Assembly: GCA_963836355.1 (NCBI GenBank)
Contig: CAWIJO010000010.1
Location: 1 to 64,000, forward strand
Length of the DNA: 64,000 nucleotides
Direction: 5' to 3'
Source: Palsa-506 sp963836355
GTDB lineage: Bacteria > Actinomycetota > Actinomycetes > Streptosporangiales > Streptosporangiaceae
The translations under genes were made by a program, and so were the position numbers. This document shows, piece after piece, positions 25,916 through 34,458 of this stretch. Positions within the stretch are counted from its first letter, which is position 1. Each line of letters begins with the position of its first letter. The notes beneath the pieces are model-generated. The model was not told the DNA's origin and ran no database searches. It saw only the letters and a list, made by a program, of their open reading frames with translations.

Positions 25916-28375
25916 ATGTCGGTCAAGTTGTTAGTGACCCTGCAGCATCGTGACGAGGCCAGGACGGTCCGGGACAGTGGAATGGAGGTCCTAGCGGAGT
26001 ACCCGGATTCGTTGCTCGTGCGCGCGACCGACGAGCAGGCCCGGCGGCTGCCCGAGCTTGGCATCGAGGCCGCGCCGCTGCCCGAGCAACAGGTTCAGGT
26101 TACCGGCGCGTCATTCGCCTTCGAGGATGCGGTGCGGGCCCAGGATTCAGTGGCCGTGCAGCCCCGGCTGGGCCGGACGGCGTATTACCTCGTTAAGTTG
26201 GCCGGCCCGGCAGCGCCCGGCTGGCTGCAAGAACTGAAGGGCTACGGGGCAGCGGTTCATGGCAGCCTGCCAGGGTTCACGTTGCTCGTCGGGATGCTGC
26301 CCGAACGTGTGGCGGAAGTCCGGGCAGAGCCCTGGGTGGAGGACGTCACTCCTTACCGGCCGACCATGAAGGTCTCCCCCAAGCTGCGCCGCGGCGTCCG
26401 GCGGGAGTTGGACGCCGGCACCCTTGCCGCCGTCGCTGGGGAGGAAATCGAGGACCAGCAGCCGCAGCTGGTAGAGGTGTCGGTGTTCCCGGGGGAGAGC
26501 GTGAACGACGTGGCCGCCCGGGTCCGCGAGGCCGGCGGGGCAGTCCTGACCACGCTTCCCCGGTCCATGGTGGCAAGTGTGCGCCCGGCCACCATCGCGC
26601 AACTCGCCGATGTGCAGGGCGTCCAGGCGATCTTGCCGCACGCCCTGCCGGAGCTGCATAACGACCAAGCCACGTTAGTGATGCAGGTTCCGGCCGACCA
26701 CGCCTTCGCCGATCTCACGCTCACGGGCACGGGCCAGATCGTCGGGATCGCGGACACCGGACTCGACACCGGCGACCCGGCAACGGTCCACGCCGATATC
26801 CGGGGCCGGATAGCTGGCCTGGCTAGCTGGCCGACCCTCGCAGACCTGTCCCCGTACACCAACGATCCGCCAGGCCATGATGACGGCCCGGCCGATCCGG
26901 ACTCCGCGCACGGGACCCATGTGACGGGCTCGGTGCTTGGCAGCGGCGCTGCGGCCATCGCGGCGAACGCCGCCCCGGTCCCGGCGGGAACGGCGCCCGA
27001 AGCACAGGTGTTCTTCCAGGCAATCGGGCAGCGGGTGGGCTGGAAGACCGCCGCGCAACTTGCGGCGGCGGGCCTGCAGCCGTTCACGCAGCCGTGGCCG
27101 CCGCCGGCCAGCAGCCTCTGGGGGATACCCGATGACCTTGCGGCCCTCTTCCAGCAGGCGTACGCGGCCGGCGTCCGCATTCACACGAACTCCTGGGGGG
27201 CCGCGGTTCAGGGGGCATACAACCAGAACGCCCGCGCGGTGGACGAGTTCATGTGGAACAACCCCGACATGCTGATCTTGTTCTCGGCCGGGAACGCAGG
27301 AGTGGACGATGACGCCGATGGAGTGATCGATCCTGATTCGATCGGGTCGCCCGGAACCGCGAAGAACTGCCTGACCGTCGGCGCGAGCGAGAATAACCGC
27401 CCGCACGGCTCGGATCCTCCGGCAGGGCTGGACGTCAACTGGGACCAGCTGACGAAATACCCGAAACTCGGCCCGGCAGGGCACGTGTCCGACAGGGTGG
27501 ATGGCATGGCCGCGTTCTCCTCCCGCGGCCCCACTGATGACCTTCGGATCAAGCCTGACGTGGTGGCCCCGGGGACAAATATCCTCTCCACGCTGTCCTC
27601 GGTGTTTCCCGCGACGCAGAAGCCGCTGTGGGGGTATTTGCCAGACGGCCACCCGCTGCGGGACTTCTACTGCTGGAGCGGCGGGACAAGCATGGCCACG
27701 CCCCTGGTCGCCGGCGCGGCCGCCCTGGTCCGCCAGGACCTCGTCGTGCAGCACGGTCACTTCGCACCGAACCGTCAGCCGTCCGGGGCGCTCATCAAGG
27801 CCTTGCTGGTGAACGGCGCGGTGGCCATCCGGGGACAGTTCCCCGGGGAGGTTCCGGCCGGTCCCAACACCGTCAGCGGCTTCGGGCGTATCGATGTCGC
27901 TCAGTCCGTAGCCCCAGAGCCGCTGCACCGCGTGCTTTTCGCGGACGAGCCCGACCACGCCGTGTCGACGGGGGAGATGCGTCTCTTCCAGGTCGAAGGA
28001 GCAGACCCGGCGATACCGCTTAAGGTGACGCTGGCCTGGACTGATGGGCCAGCTCTGGCCGGCTCGGGCGGGCTGGTGAACGGCCTTTATCTCCAGGTCC
28101 TGGCGCCGGATGGCAGCCTCATTGACGGCGACACCACCGCCTTTCCGGCGGTGACCAACAATGTCCAGCAAGTCCTGATCGAGGACCCGGTAGCAGGCAC
28201 CTACACGATCCGGGTGCGCGGGGTCTCGGTGCTGCAGCAAGCGCCCGGCGCGAGCTCAGGAGCTACCGCGCGCCAGGACTTCGCGGTGGCCGTCTCGAAC
28301 GGCACCAGCATGAGCATGCAATCCGCCACCGCCGCCGAGACCGGGGACACCGCGGTCCCCACATCCCACGGGTGA
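25916..28375 (+). CDS. Subtilisin-like serine protease (S8 family), no signal peptide
   Basis: The 819-residue enzyme has the catalytic triad in GIADTGLDTG (Asp), HGTHVTGSVLG (His) and GGTSMATPLVAGAAAL (Ser), and the oxyanion region NSWGAAVQG. Residues 1-270 look like a duplicated propeptide-type region. The last 160 residues fit a beta jelly-roll (LKVTLAWTDGP, LIEDPVAGTYTIRV), as in KP-43-like subtilases. The start at 25916 follows GAGGGGGCGGCC. MSVKLLVTLQHRDEAR is not a signal peptide, so export or a cytoplasmic role is open. Confidence 0.87.
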   Translation: MSVKLLVTLQHRDEARTVRDSGMEVLAEYPDSLLVRATDEQARRLPELGIEAAPLPEQQVQVTGASFAFEDAVRAQDSVAVQPRLGRTAYYLVKLAGPAAPGWLQELKGYGAAVHGSLPGFTLLVGMLPERVAEVRAEPWVEDVTPYRPTMKVSPKLRRGVRRELDAGTLAAVAGEEIEDQQPQLVEVSVFPGESVNDVAARVREAGGAVLTTLPRSMVASVRPATIAQLADVQGVQAILPHALPELHNDQATLVMQVPADHAFADLTLTGTGQIVGIADTGLDTGDPATVHADIRGRIAGLASWPTLADLSPYTNDPPGHDDGPADPDSAHGTHVTGSVLGSGAAAIAANAAPVPAGTAPEAQVFFQAIGQRVGWKTAAQLAAAGLQPFTQPWPPPASSLWGIPDDLAALFQQAYAAGVRIHTNSWGAAVQGAYNQNARAVDEFMWNNPDMLILFSAGNAGVDDDADGVIDPDSIGSPGTAKNCLTVGASENNRPHGSDPPAGLDVNWDQLTKYPKLGPAGHVSDRVDGMAAFSSRGPTDDLRIKPDVVAPGTNILSTLSSVFPATQKPLWGYLPDGHPLRDFYCWSGGTSMATPLVAGAAALVRQDLVVQHGHFAPNRQPSGALIKALLVNGAVAIRGQFPGEVPAGPNTVSGFGRIDVAQSVAPEPLHRVLFADEPDHAVSTGEMRLFQVEGADPAIPLKVTLAWTDGPALAGSGGLVNGLYLQVLAPDGSLIDGDTTAFPAVTNNVQQVLIEDPVAGTYTIRVRGVSVLQQAPGASSGATARQDFAVAVSNGTSMSMQSATAAETGDTAVPTSHG

Positions 28376-28386
28376 TGGGTGGAGGC

Positions 28387-28436
28387 TACGCGGCGTATGC
28401 ACTACGCGCCTGCTGTCCGTTACGCGGCGTATGCAC
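28387..28436. repeat. 16-bp direct repeat, 34-bp period
   Basis: TACGCGGCGTATGCAC occurs at 28387-28402 and 28421-28436, between the protease and a small membrane protein. Only two copies exist, so it is not a CRISPR. It could be a duplicated operator or a scar. Confidence 0.6.
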
Positions 28437-28448
28437 GGTGATGGTGGG

Positions 28449-28709
28449 ATGACGGCAGCGCGCGCAGTGATCTTGGTAACGTGTGCAGTGGTGGCTGGGC
28501 TGGCGGCGCTGTTCACCCTCACCCAGTGGAACGATGCCAGCAGGGCGGCTACCGTGGCCATCGGACTGGCCGCGGTGGCCGCAATCGGCGTAGCGATGTG
28601 GGCGTGCTCTGCCCCGCGGCTTCTTAGGGTCCGCGCAACGGGGACGGGATCGGCGACAGCGAGTGGACCGAGTAGCCGTGCGAGCAATGGGCCGTCCCGG
28701 CGGCGATGA
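28449..28709 (+). CDS. Small two-TM membrane protein
   Basis: ATG 28449 is preceded by GGTGG. The 86 residues hold two hydrophobic helices (ARAVILVTCAVVAGLAALF and ATVAIGLAAVAAIGVAMW) and a basic tail (RLLRVRATG, SRRR). No family recognised. A longer start at 28431 is possible. Confidence 0.4.
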   Translation: MTAARAVILVTCAVVAGLAALFTLTQWNDASRAATVAIGLAAVAAIGVAMWACSAPRLLRVRATGTGSATASGPSSRASNGPSRRR

Positions 28710-29007
28710 CGGGGCCGGTGGTTGTCGGCCGTACCAGCGACGCGAAGTACGCCGGGAAACGGTTCCGCGAATAGATAGATCTTCAATTGAGTTCCGCCGT
28801 CCGGCCCGTGCGCCATGCGTACCGTATTCGCCGGATTGCTGCTCGTTTATGGTGCAGGCATGGCCTGGCGCCCAGAGGATCGGGAAGCTCCGGAGGCAGG
28901 GTCATGGCGCCGGTCCCCAGGGGACCAGGCGGCATCTGCCAGCTAAGCTCGGTCCGGCGGCTGGCGCGGGCCACGGCCCAGCCACCGGCGTATCACCGGA
29001 GGCGCAG

Positions 29008-30633
29008 ATGCAGGTGCCAGGGCATGGGACCGGCTGGCGGGCGCGCGCCCGGCTCGGCGTCAGGGCCGCCGTCGGCGCCCTGGTTGCCAGCGCAGCAGCC
29101 GCCTGCGCCGGTGCGGCTCCGGTCAGGCACCCGGGCCCGGACGCCGGATTAGTCGTCGTCGCCACCGCCGGCGGGGCCGTTCGCGGCATGACCAGAGGGG
29201 CCGCGACTGAGGAATTCCTCGGCATTCCCTATGCGGCTGCGCCGTCCGGTTCGCTGCGCTGGCGTCCGCCGCAGCCGGCTGCCCGCTGGCACGGGGTGCG
29301 CCAGGCCACCCGGTTCGCCCCGCACTGCCCGCAGCCGGCCGGTCCGGCCGGCGTGGCCAGCACGTCAGAGGACTGCCTCTACCTGAACTTATTCGCCCCG
29401 GCAGGCAGCGCGGACAGCACGCGCCGCCTGCCGGTGATGGTGTGGATCCACGGCGGGGCGCTGAGCTACGGCGAAAGCGACGACTACGACCCGGCGGGAC
29501 TGGTGCATGACGGCGTGGTCGTCGTGACCATCAACTACCGTCTCGGCGCGCTCGGCTTCCTCGCCCACCCGGCGCTGGCCGGCCGCCCGGGCGGCCCGTC
29601 GGGCAATTACGGGCTGATGGACCAGCAGGCGGCACTGCGCTGGGTGCAGTCCAACATCGCCGCCTTCGGCGGCGACCCGCGCGCCGTGACAATCTTCGGC
29701 GAGTCCGCCGGCGGGCTGAGCGTGCTGGCGCAGCTGGCCTCTCCCGGCGCCCGCGGGCTGTTTGCCCGGGCGATCGTGGAAAGCGGGACATATGACCTGA
29801 CGCAGGCACCGCTGGCGGGGGCCGAGGCCGCGGGCAAGGCGTTCGCCGCCAGCGCGGGCTGCTCCGCCCAGACTGCGGCATGCCTGCGCAGCCTGCCGGT
29901 GCCGGCCATCCTGGATATCGACGACCCGGCCGCCTACCAGCCGGACATCGACGGCCGGGTACTCACCCGGTCGCTGTCGGCAGCCTTCGCCAGCGGGCAG
30001 TTCAGCCGCGTGCCGGTGATCAACGGGGCCAACCACGACGAGGGGCGGCTAGACGTCGCCGAATCCGACCTCAATGGCAGGCCGGTCACGGCGGCGAATT
30101 ACCACAGCATGATCGCATCAACGGTCGGCGTACCTGCTGCGGCCGCCGCGGTCATCGCGGCGCACTACCCACTAAGCGCCTACCCTAGCCCGTACGTCGC
30201 GCTCGGTGCCGTGCACACCGACTCGGTCGGCGCCTGCTCGGCGCTCAAGGCCGACCGGTGGCTGTCGAAATACGTGCCGACCTATGCATACGAGTTCAAT
30301 GACGAGCACGCGCCCGAACTCTTCCTGCCTCCGGTCAGCTTCCCTTACGGCGCCGCGCACCAATCCGAGATCCAGTACCTGCTCAGCCTGCCGACCGCAG
30401 CGTTTCCTGCCGCGCTCTCACCAAGGCAACAGTCGCTAGCGGCCACCATGAAACAGTACTGGGCGGACTTCGCCAAAAAGGGATCCCCCTCCCCGCCCGC
30501 CGAGCCGCCCTGGCCGCGCTTCCGCAGCGCCAGCCACCGGGTGCTGTCACTGATCCCGCCGCGGCCCAACGTCGAGACCAACTTCGCCGCCGAGCATCAC
30601 TGCGCGTTCTGGGTGGCCTTCCGGCCAAGGTGA
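29008..30633 (+). CDS. Type-B carboxylesterase, secreted
   Basis: From ATG 29008, with CCGGAGG upstream, the product is about 541 residues. An N-terminal signal (LGVRAAVGALVASAAAACAG, possible lipobox) points to export. Family blocks are EEFLGIPYAAAP, SEDCLYLNLFAP, VMVWIHGGALSYGE (oxyanion) and the nucleophile elbow FGESAGG. Asn-Tyr-Gly-Leu-Met-Asp-Gln and GNPRAVTIF-like blocks are present. The triad His is likely in the C-terminal GAAHQSEIQYL. It would hydrolyse carboxyl esters outside the membrane. The open frame extends to 28663, but that part looks non-coding. Confidence 0.88.
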   Translation: MQVPGHGTGWRARARLGVRAAVGALVASAAAACAGAAPVRHPGPDAGLVVVATAGGAVRGMTRGAATEEFLGIPYAAAPSGSLRWRPPQPAARWHGVRQATRFAPHCPQPAGPAGVASTSEDCLYLNLFAPAGSADSTRRLPVMVWIHGGALSYGESDDYDPAGLVHDGVVVVTINYRLGALGFLAHPALAGRPGGPSGNYGLMDQQAALRWVQSNIAAFGGDPRAVTIFGESAGGLSVLAQLASPGARGLFARAIVESGTYDLTQAPLAGAEAAGKAFAASAGCSAQTAACLRSLPVPAILDIDDPAAYQPDIDGRVLTRSLSAAFASGQFSRVPVINGANHDEGRLDVAESDLNGRPVTAANYHSMIASTVGVPAAAAAVIAAHYPLSAYPSPYVALGAVHTDSVGACSALKADRWLSKYVPTYAYEFNDEHAPELFLPPVSFPYGAAHQSEIQYLLSLPTAAFPAALSPRQQSLAATMKQYWADFAKKGSPSPPAEPPWPRFRSASHRVLSLIPPRPNVETNFAAEHHCAFWVAFRPR

Positions 30634-30767
30634 TCATGCTCGATCGGCGAGCGCTGCTATCTGCTCTGGGTGCGGCTCTTCTGGGGACGGCTGGGCGTGG
30701 GCATGACATGCCTGCACGAGGACTGCGGGACTGCATGCGCGAAACCACTACCGATACGATCGAGTGC

Positions 30768-30965
30768 ATGAACCCACCCGGTACCGGCCTGCCGGGAAAC
30801 ATCGGCGCACCGGCGACCAGGGCGCTGATCGCAGCCGGATACACCGAGCTAGGGCAGCTTGCGGGCGTTCCGGCCGCCGAGCTCAAGAAGCTGCATGGAG
30901 TCGGGCCGAAGGCCCTGGGACTGCTGCAGGAAGCGCTTGCCCAACAGGGCAAATCACTCGGCTAG
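30768..30965 (+). CDS. Small helix-hairpin-helix protein
   Basis: The 65 residues MNPPGTGLPGNIGAPATRAL to QQGKSLG contain GAPATRALIAAGYTELGQL and LKKLHGVGPKALGLLQEAL, two HhH-like motifs (VGPKAL hairpin) that bind DNA backbone non-specifically. The frame is open further upstream; starts at 30735 and 30630 are possible, but similarity begins here. It probably acts as a stand-alone DNA-binding module, as in other actinobacteria. Confidence 0.6.
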   Translation: MNPPGTGLPGNIGAPATRALIAAGYTELGQLAGVPAAELKKLHGVGPKALGLLQEALAQQGKSLG

Positions 30966-31115
30966 GACCAGCGCCCGGTCCGCAGATCGCCGGGACAGCC
31001 TTTCGCCGACGATCGAGCCTGCCAGCCGCCGGGTGACCTCGCGCGGGTGCCACGCGTCCCAGGGCGGATCGTCGCCCACCTCGGTGCCGCCCGGCGGCAC
31101 CTCATCATCGGCCAT
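30954..31115 (-). CDS. Small hypothetical protein, possibly a gene remnant
   Basis: ATG 31115 gives 53 residues including WDAWHPREVTRRLAG. That phrase resembles the N-terminus of aminoglycoside-nucleotidyltransferase-like proteins, but the rest (SIVGERLSRRSADRALVLAE) does not follow. It overlaps the end of the HhH gene on the other strand. It is either a remnant or a true small protein. Confidence 0.25.
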   Translation of the reverse strand: MADDEVPPGGTEVGDDPPWDAWHPREVTRRLAGSIVGERLSRRSADRALVLAE

Positions 31116-31554
31116 GGTCCTGTTCCTAACCCCCTGGCCCGCACAAGAGCGGCCGCTAGAGGCAATCGCGGGGTTTCCAGTAGCTGCGCGACGTCGCATA
31201 ACTCAGCCTGTCGCACAAAGCCGCACAGGGAGCAGATCAGGGATCATCTTGGCAGCCAGATGCGGGTGCAGGCGAGCAGCCATTCGCTTTCGGACGCGTC
31301 CAGGCCGCGCCGGGACATCATGATCAGTTTCTGGCAGGTCTTGATCTGGCCGAACACCGTTCCACGGTCTGTGCCCGGAGTTTGCAGGCGGCACGGTCGC
31401 GGCGGTGCCGCATCCGCCGGGTCGCCCATGATCCCAAGCACCAGGCCTGCCCGCACGGAGGCGCACCGTTTATGCGACAGGCTGAAGTATGCATGACCGC
31501 CCGCTGCCTTAGATGCCCGCTTCGGCCGCGTTCCGGGCGCTCAGAGGCGCTTCG
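31116..31554. other. Intergenic, no gene supported
   Basis: A minus-strand frame ending at 31244 contains VFGQIKTCQKLIMMSRRGLD, which looks protein-like but lacks a start context and continuation. Nothing else is recognisable. Confidence 0.35.
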
Positions 31555-31935
31555 TCAGGAACATGCTTCGGTTGCTGTCCGCAACCTGGTAGCGATCTCC
31601 TCCACCGTGTCGAGGTGGCCTGCCGCGACGCTCATTATGAGTTCGTACGCGTCGTCGTTAGTGAGGCTGAGCCGGCGCCCGTTCACGCCGTAGAAGGCGA
31701 TCACCCCGGCGAGGGCGAGCCTCTTGTTGCCATCGGTGAGCGCATGATTCCTGGCGAGCGAGTGCAGCAGCGCCGCAGCCTTCGCGTCCAGGTCCGGGTA
31801 AGCGTCGCCGCCGAATGCGCTGGCCTGGGGACGTGCTGCTGCGGATCCCAGCAGGCCGTAGTCGCGGACTTCTGGCGCACTGCCCAGGGCGCGTTCGGCG
31901 ATATGCAGCAATTCTGGCAGCGTCAGGTAGATCAC
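31555..31935 (-). CDS. doc: Doc/Fic-type toxin
   Basis: The 126-residue protein carries the Fic signature as HALTDGNKRLA near residue 65, the Doc form with the conserved His, Asp, Gly-Asn and Arg. The N-terminal IYLTLPELLHIAERALG and DYGLLGSAAARPQ are typical of Doc. Known Doc proteins phosphorylate EF-Tu and stop translation. The start overlaps the antitoxin stop by four bases (ATGA), so the pair is co-translated. Confidence 0.88.
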   Translation of the reverse strand: MIYLTLPELLHIAERALGSAPEVRDYGLLGSAAARPQASAFGGDAYPDLDAKAAALLHSLARNHALTDGNKRLALAGVIAFYGVNGRRLSLTNDDAYELIMSVAAGHLDTVEEIATRLRTATEACS

Positions 31936-32135
31936 TGACCGAGGCGCTCCAGCGCCTCCGCGTAGCGGGGCAGCTCCTGGTCAAGGACGCGATCGAGCAG
32001 CTCGGCGCGGCTGTGCCCCTCGACGTACTCGCGGATGGCCTGGCGGGCCACTTCCTGCATCGGCCGGCCCTCATGGTCAGCGCGGCGGCGCAGCGCCCTG
32101 GCCTCGGAATCAGTTAGCCGCAAGGTCATTGCCAT
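31932..32135 (-). CDS. Ribbon-helix-helix antitoxin paired with Doc
   Basis: This is a 67-residue protein: MAMTLRLTDSEARALRRRA is a ribbon-helix-helix N-terminus that would bind the operator as a dimer. The C-terminal half (HSRAELLDRVLDQELPRYAE) would neutralise the toxin. It precedes the toxin gene with a 4-base overlap, and a perfect palindrome lies upstream. Confidence 0.83.
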   Translation of the reverse strand: MAMTLRLTDSEARALRRRADHEGRPMQEVARQAIREYVEGHSRAELLDRVLDQELPRYAEALERLGQ

Positions 32136-32143
32136 ACCGGCAT

Positions 32144-32161
32144 GGTATCAGGACTGATACC
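32144..32161 (-). promoter_or_regulatory. Palindromic operator of the toxin-antitoxin pair
   Basis: GGTATCAG and CTGATACC form a perfect 8-bp inverted repeat with a 2-base centre, eight bases before the antitoxin ATG. The position fits autorepression by the antitoxin or complex. A weaker repeat (CCATACC / GGCATGG) adjoins it. Confidence 0.6.
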
Positions 32162-32315
32162 AGTTGCCGGGACGATGGCGGCGAGAATGATCCGTGCGCC
32201 GAGGCTGCGCGCCGGGACGCGCACGCCCGGCTGCGAAACGATCCCAGGCTGGCCGGCCCGTCGTAGGCAGAGATATCTGGTCTGGGGTGCCCCCAAGGTC
32301 GGCGGGTGCCTGACG

Positions 32316-32355
32316 GCGCCCCCAGCCGCGGATGATCGGGTGCGGCTGGGGGCGC
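32316..32355 (-). terminator. Strong hairpin terminator
   Basis: GCGCCCCCAGCCGC (32316-32329) pairs perfectly with 32342-32355 around a 12-base loop. It lies eight bases past the stop of the minus-strand secreted protein. No long T-tract is seen, common in high-GC actinomycetes. Confidence 0.7.
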
Positions 32356-32363
32356 GCCAGGGG

Positions 32364-34232
32364 CTAGCCGTGGAGCTGGGTGATGAAGGTGCCCCAGTTC
32401 GCGTTGACGGTGCGGGGGGTGCCGGGGATGAACTCGTTGCCCATCCAGATGGCGCCGTCGGCGGCGACGGCGGCTGAGTAGTCGCCCCAGCGCGCGACGC
32501 CGTTGCCCTGGAACGCCGCGTAGCCGGTGAAGCCGTCCTCAGGACCGGCGCCCGCGGCGGCGACGTGGATCGGGCCGTGTGTCCGGCCGGAGGCGAACCG
32601 GACGTAGGCGGCGCTGGGGAAGAAGTCAGGCCCGCTGAGCGTGAAGCACATCGCGCCGCGGCCGGACCTATCTACTGCGATCGAGGGGAACAGCACATTC
32701 TCGCCGTCCACGGCCACGTAGCCCTGGTGCAGGATGCGGGCGGCAAGGTGCCCGGGGGCGCCGACCGCGCCGACCGTGAAGTCGGCGATGCCGACCCTGG
32801 GCGGCCCGGTGGCAGAGGTGACCGTGGTGTTGACGCCGCCGTACAAGACGCCGTGCACGTCGACTACCTGGTTCATCCGCGAGTCGTTGCCGTTGATGGT
32901 CTCCAGCGGGTCGACGTCGCCGAGCGAGTCACGCAGCGGCGTCGGTCCGGGCTGCTGGGTCGCGCCGGTGTTAATCGGCAGTCCGTAGGTCTCGCTGGCG
33001 AGCACCACATGCCGTAGCTCAACGTGCGGGCTGGCCCCGCCCAGCGACTGGGTACCGGTCAGCGACCAGGCGGCGATGCGGTTGTCGAGCGGGGCGTTGT
33101 TCTGGAACTCGTCCTCCGGGCCGCCGGTCATCATCAGCTCAGTGCCGCGGCCGGGGTCGATGGATGTGGATGGCTGCAGCGAGCCCCAGAACGGCAGGTT
33201 CGCGTCCCCGGTCGGCACGGTGCCGACATCAAGGTGCACGAACCGGACGCTGCTGGCCCTGCCTTCCAGGGCGGAACGGCCCAGCGCGAAGATCTGGCCG
33301 CCGTTGAAGAAGAAATTGGGGTTGTCCTGGAACTCGTTGACGTCGATGAACACGCCGTCCCGGTTGGCGCCGAGCAGCGGCTGGTCGGGCAGGCACGGGC
33401 AGCCGACATGCGCCGGGGTGCCGTTCACGCCGTCGTCACTGGTGTCGAGGGAGAACAGGTTCCACGTTCCGGTCGGGTCGCTGGCCCGGCTGACCGCGAT
33501 GAGCACGTGGGTGCGGTTGAACGGGGCCGCGCCGTTGAAGTTGCCGGGCGCGTCGATTTCCAGGATGGTCTGGATGAAACGCCGTCCGACCGAGTCGTAG
33601 TAGCACTTCGGGTCGGACAGGAAGTCCCCGGCTACCCCTGTGGTCCGGTTGATCGCCGGTGCCCGGTTGTAGAACTGGTTGAGCGCGGTGACCCCGGTCA
33701 GCGCCTTGCCGTGCCTGTTGTAGATGGCGAACGCATCGTTGATCGGCTCCACCACGAAACCATTGCCGACGCATAGCCCCTGGTCCGGGGGTTCCAGGCT
33801 GAACTGCGTGTTGACGTAATCCCCGGTCCCCGCGGTCCGCTGGTCGGCGTGCGAGAGCCCGTTGAAGCCGGCCGCCGCGCCGGGGGAGTTCACCACCGGG
33901 ATGCCCGCCGGCGACGGCGGCTGCAGCGCCGCGCTGGCCGAGCCCCGCCTGGCCGTCTTCGGCGCGTGGTGCCCGAACACCCGCCGCACCCGCGAGTCAT
34001 GATGGCGCAGCGCCCGGATATGCGCCCGGGTGCGCGCCGAGTTGGGCGAGGCGGCCCCTGGCGGCAGCGGCGCCGACGTGCCGTAAAGCGTCGCCGAGCC
34101 GAGAGTCTGGGTTGCGCTGTCGGCCGGTTGCACCCGGGCCGGGGCACCCGGTGCGGCAAAAGCCGCGGCAGGTAGTGACGCTAATAGCAATCCCGACAGT
34201 GCGACGCTAGCCGTGACGATTCTGCGACCCAT
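32364..34232 (-). CDS. Secreted protein of unknown function
   Basis: ATG 34232 follows GGGAGG. The product of about 622 residues starts with a signal peptide, MGRRIVTASVALSGLLLASL, ending AAFAAPG. After an Ala/Arg-rich linker, the body (QFSLEPPDQGLCVGNGFVVE, GDFLSDPKCYYDSVGRRF, SIDPGRGTELMMTGGPEDEF, VARWGDYSAAVAADGAIWMG) looks like a beta-propeller with conserved acidic loops. I do not recognise a named family. It is followed by a perfect terminator and is monocistronic. Confidence 0.7.
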   Translation of the reverse strand: MGRRIVTASVALSGLLLASLPAAAFAAPGAPARVQPADSATQTLGSATLYGTSAPLPPGAASPNSARTRAHIRALRHHDSRVRRVFGHHAPKTARRGSASAALQPPSPAGIPVVNSPGAAAGFNGLSHADQRTAGTGDYVNTQFSLEPPDQGLCVGNGFVVEPINDAFAIYNRHGKALTGVTALNQFYNRAPAINRTTGVAGDFLSDPKCYYDSVGRRFIQTILEIDAPGNFNGAAPFNRTHVLIAVSRASDPTGTWNLFSLDTSDDGVNGTPAHVGCPCLPDQPLLGANRDGVFIDVNEFQDNPNFFFNGGQIFALGRSALEGRASSVRFVHLDVGTVPTGDANLPFWGSLQPSTSIDPGRGTELMMTGGPEDEFQNNAPLDNRIAAWSLTGTQSLGGASPHVELRHVVLASETYGLPINTGATQQPGPTPLRDSLGDVDPLETINGNDSRMNQVVDVHGVLYGGVNTTVTSATGPPRVGIADFTVGAVGAPGHLAARILHQGYVAVDGENVLFPSIAVDRSGRGAMCFTLSGPDFFPSAAYVRFASGRTHGPIHVAAAGAGPEDGFTGYAAFQGNGVARWGDYSAAVAADGAIWMGNEFIPGTPRTVNANWGTFITQLHG

Positions 34233-34458
34233 AAGGGCCTCCCTTTCCTGCCTCGGGCGATTAGCTCCAGTGCCACTCACGCCGGACACGGCGATATGGC
34301 CCCAGAAATCGCCGTCGTCTCATTGCTCATCAGTCTCTGGCCGGGCAGGAAACAGGTCAAGAGGCAGCACCTCGGACATAACGGCGCCCGGGGGCCGGGC
34401 TGACAGGCCGGCGGAGGCCGCGACGCCATCGGGGGAAGGCTGGCTACGAAGGATCCGT

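Noticed and set aside
26675..28240. 521-residue minus-strand frame opposite the subtilase
   Set aside because: Antisense of a gene with a complete catalytic triad; composition is typical of a high-GC shadow frame.
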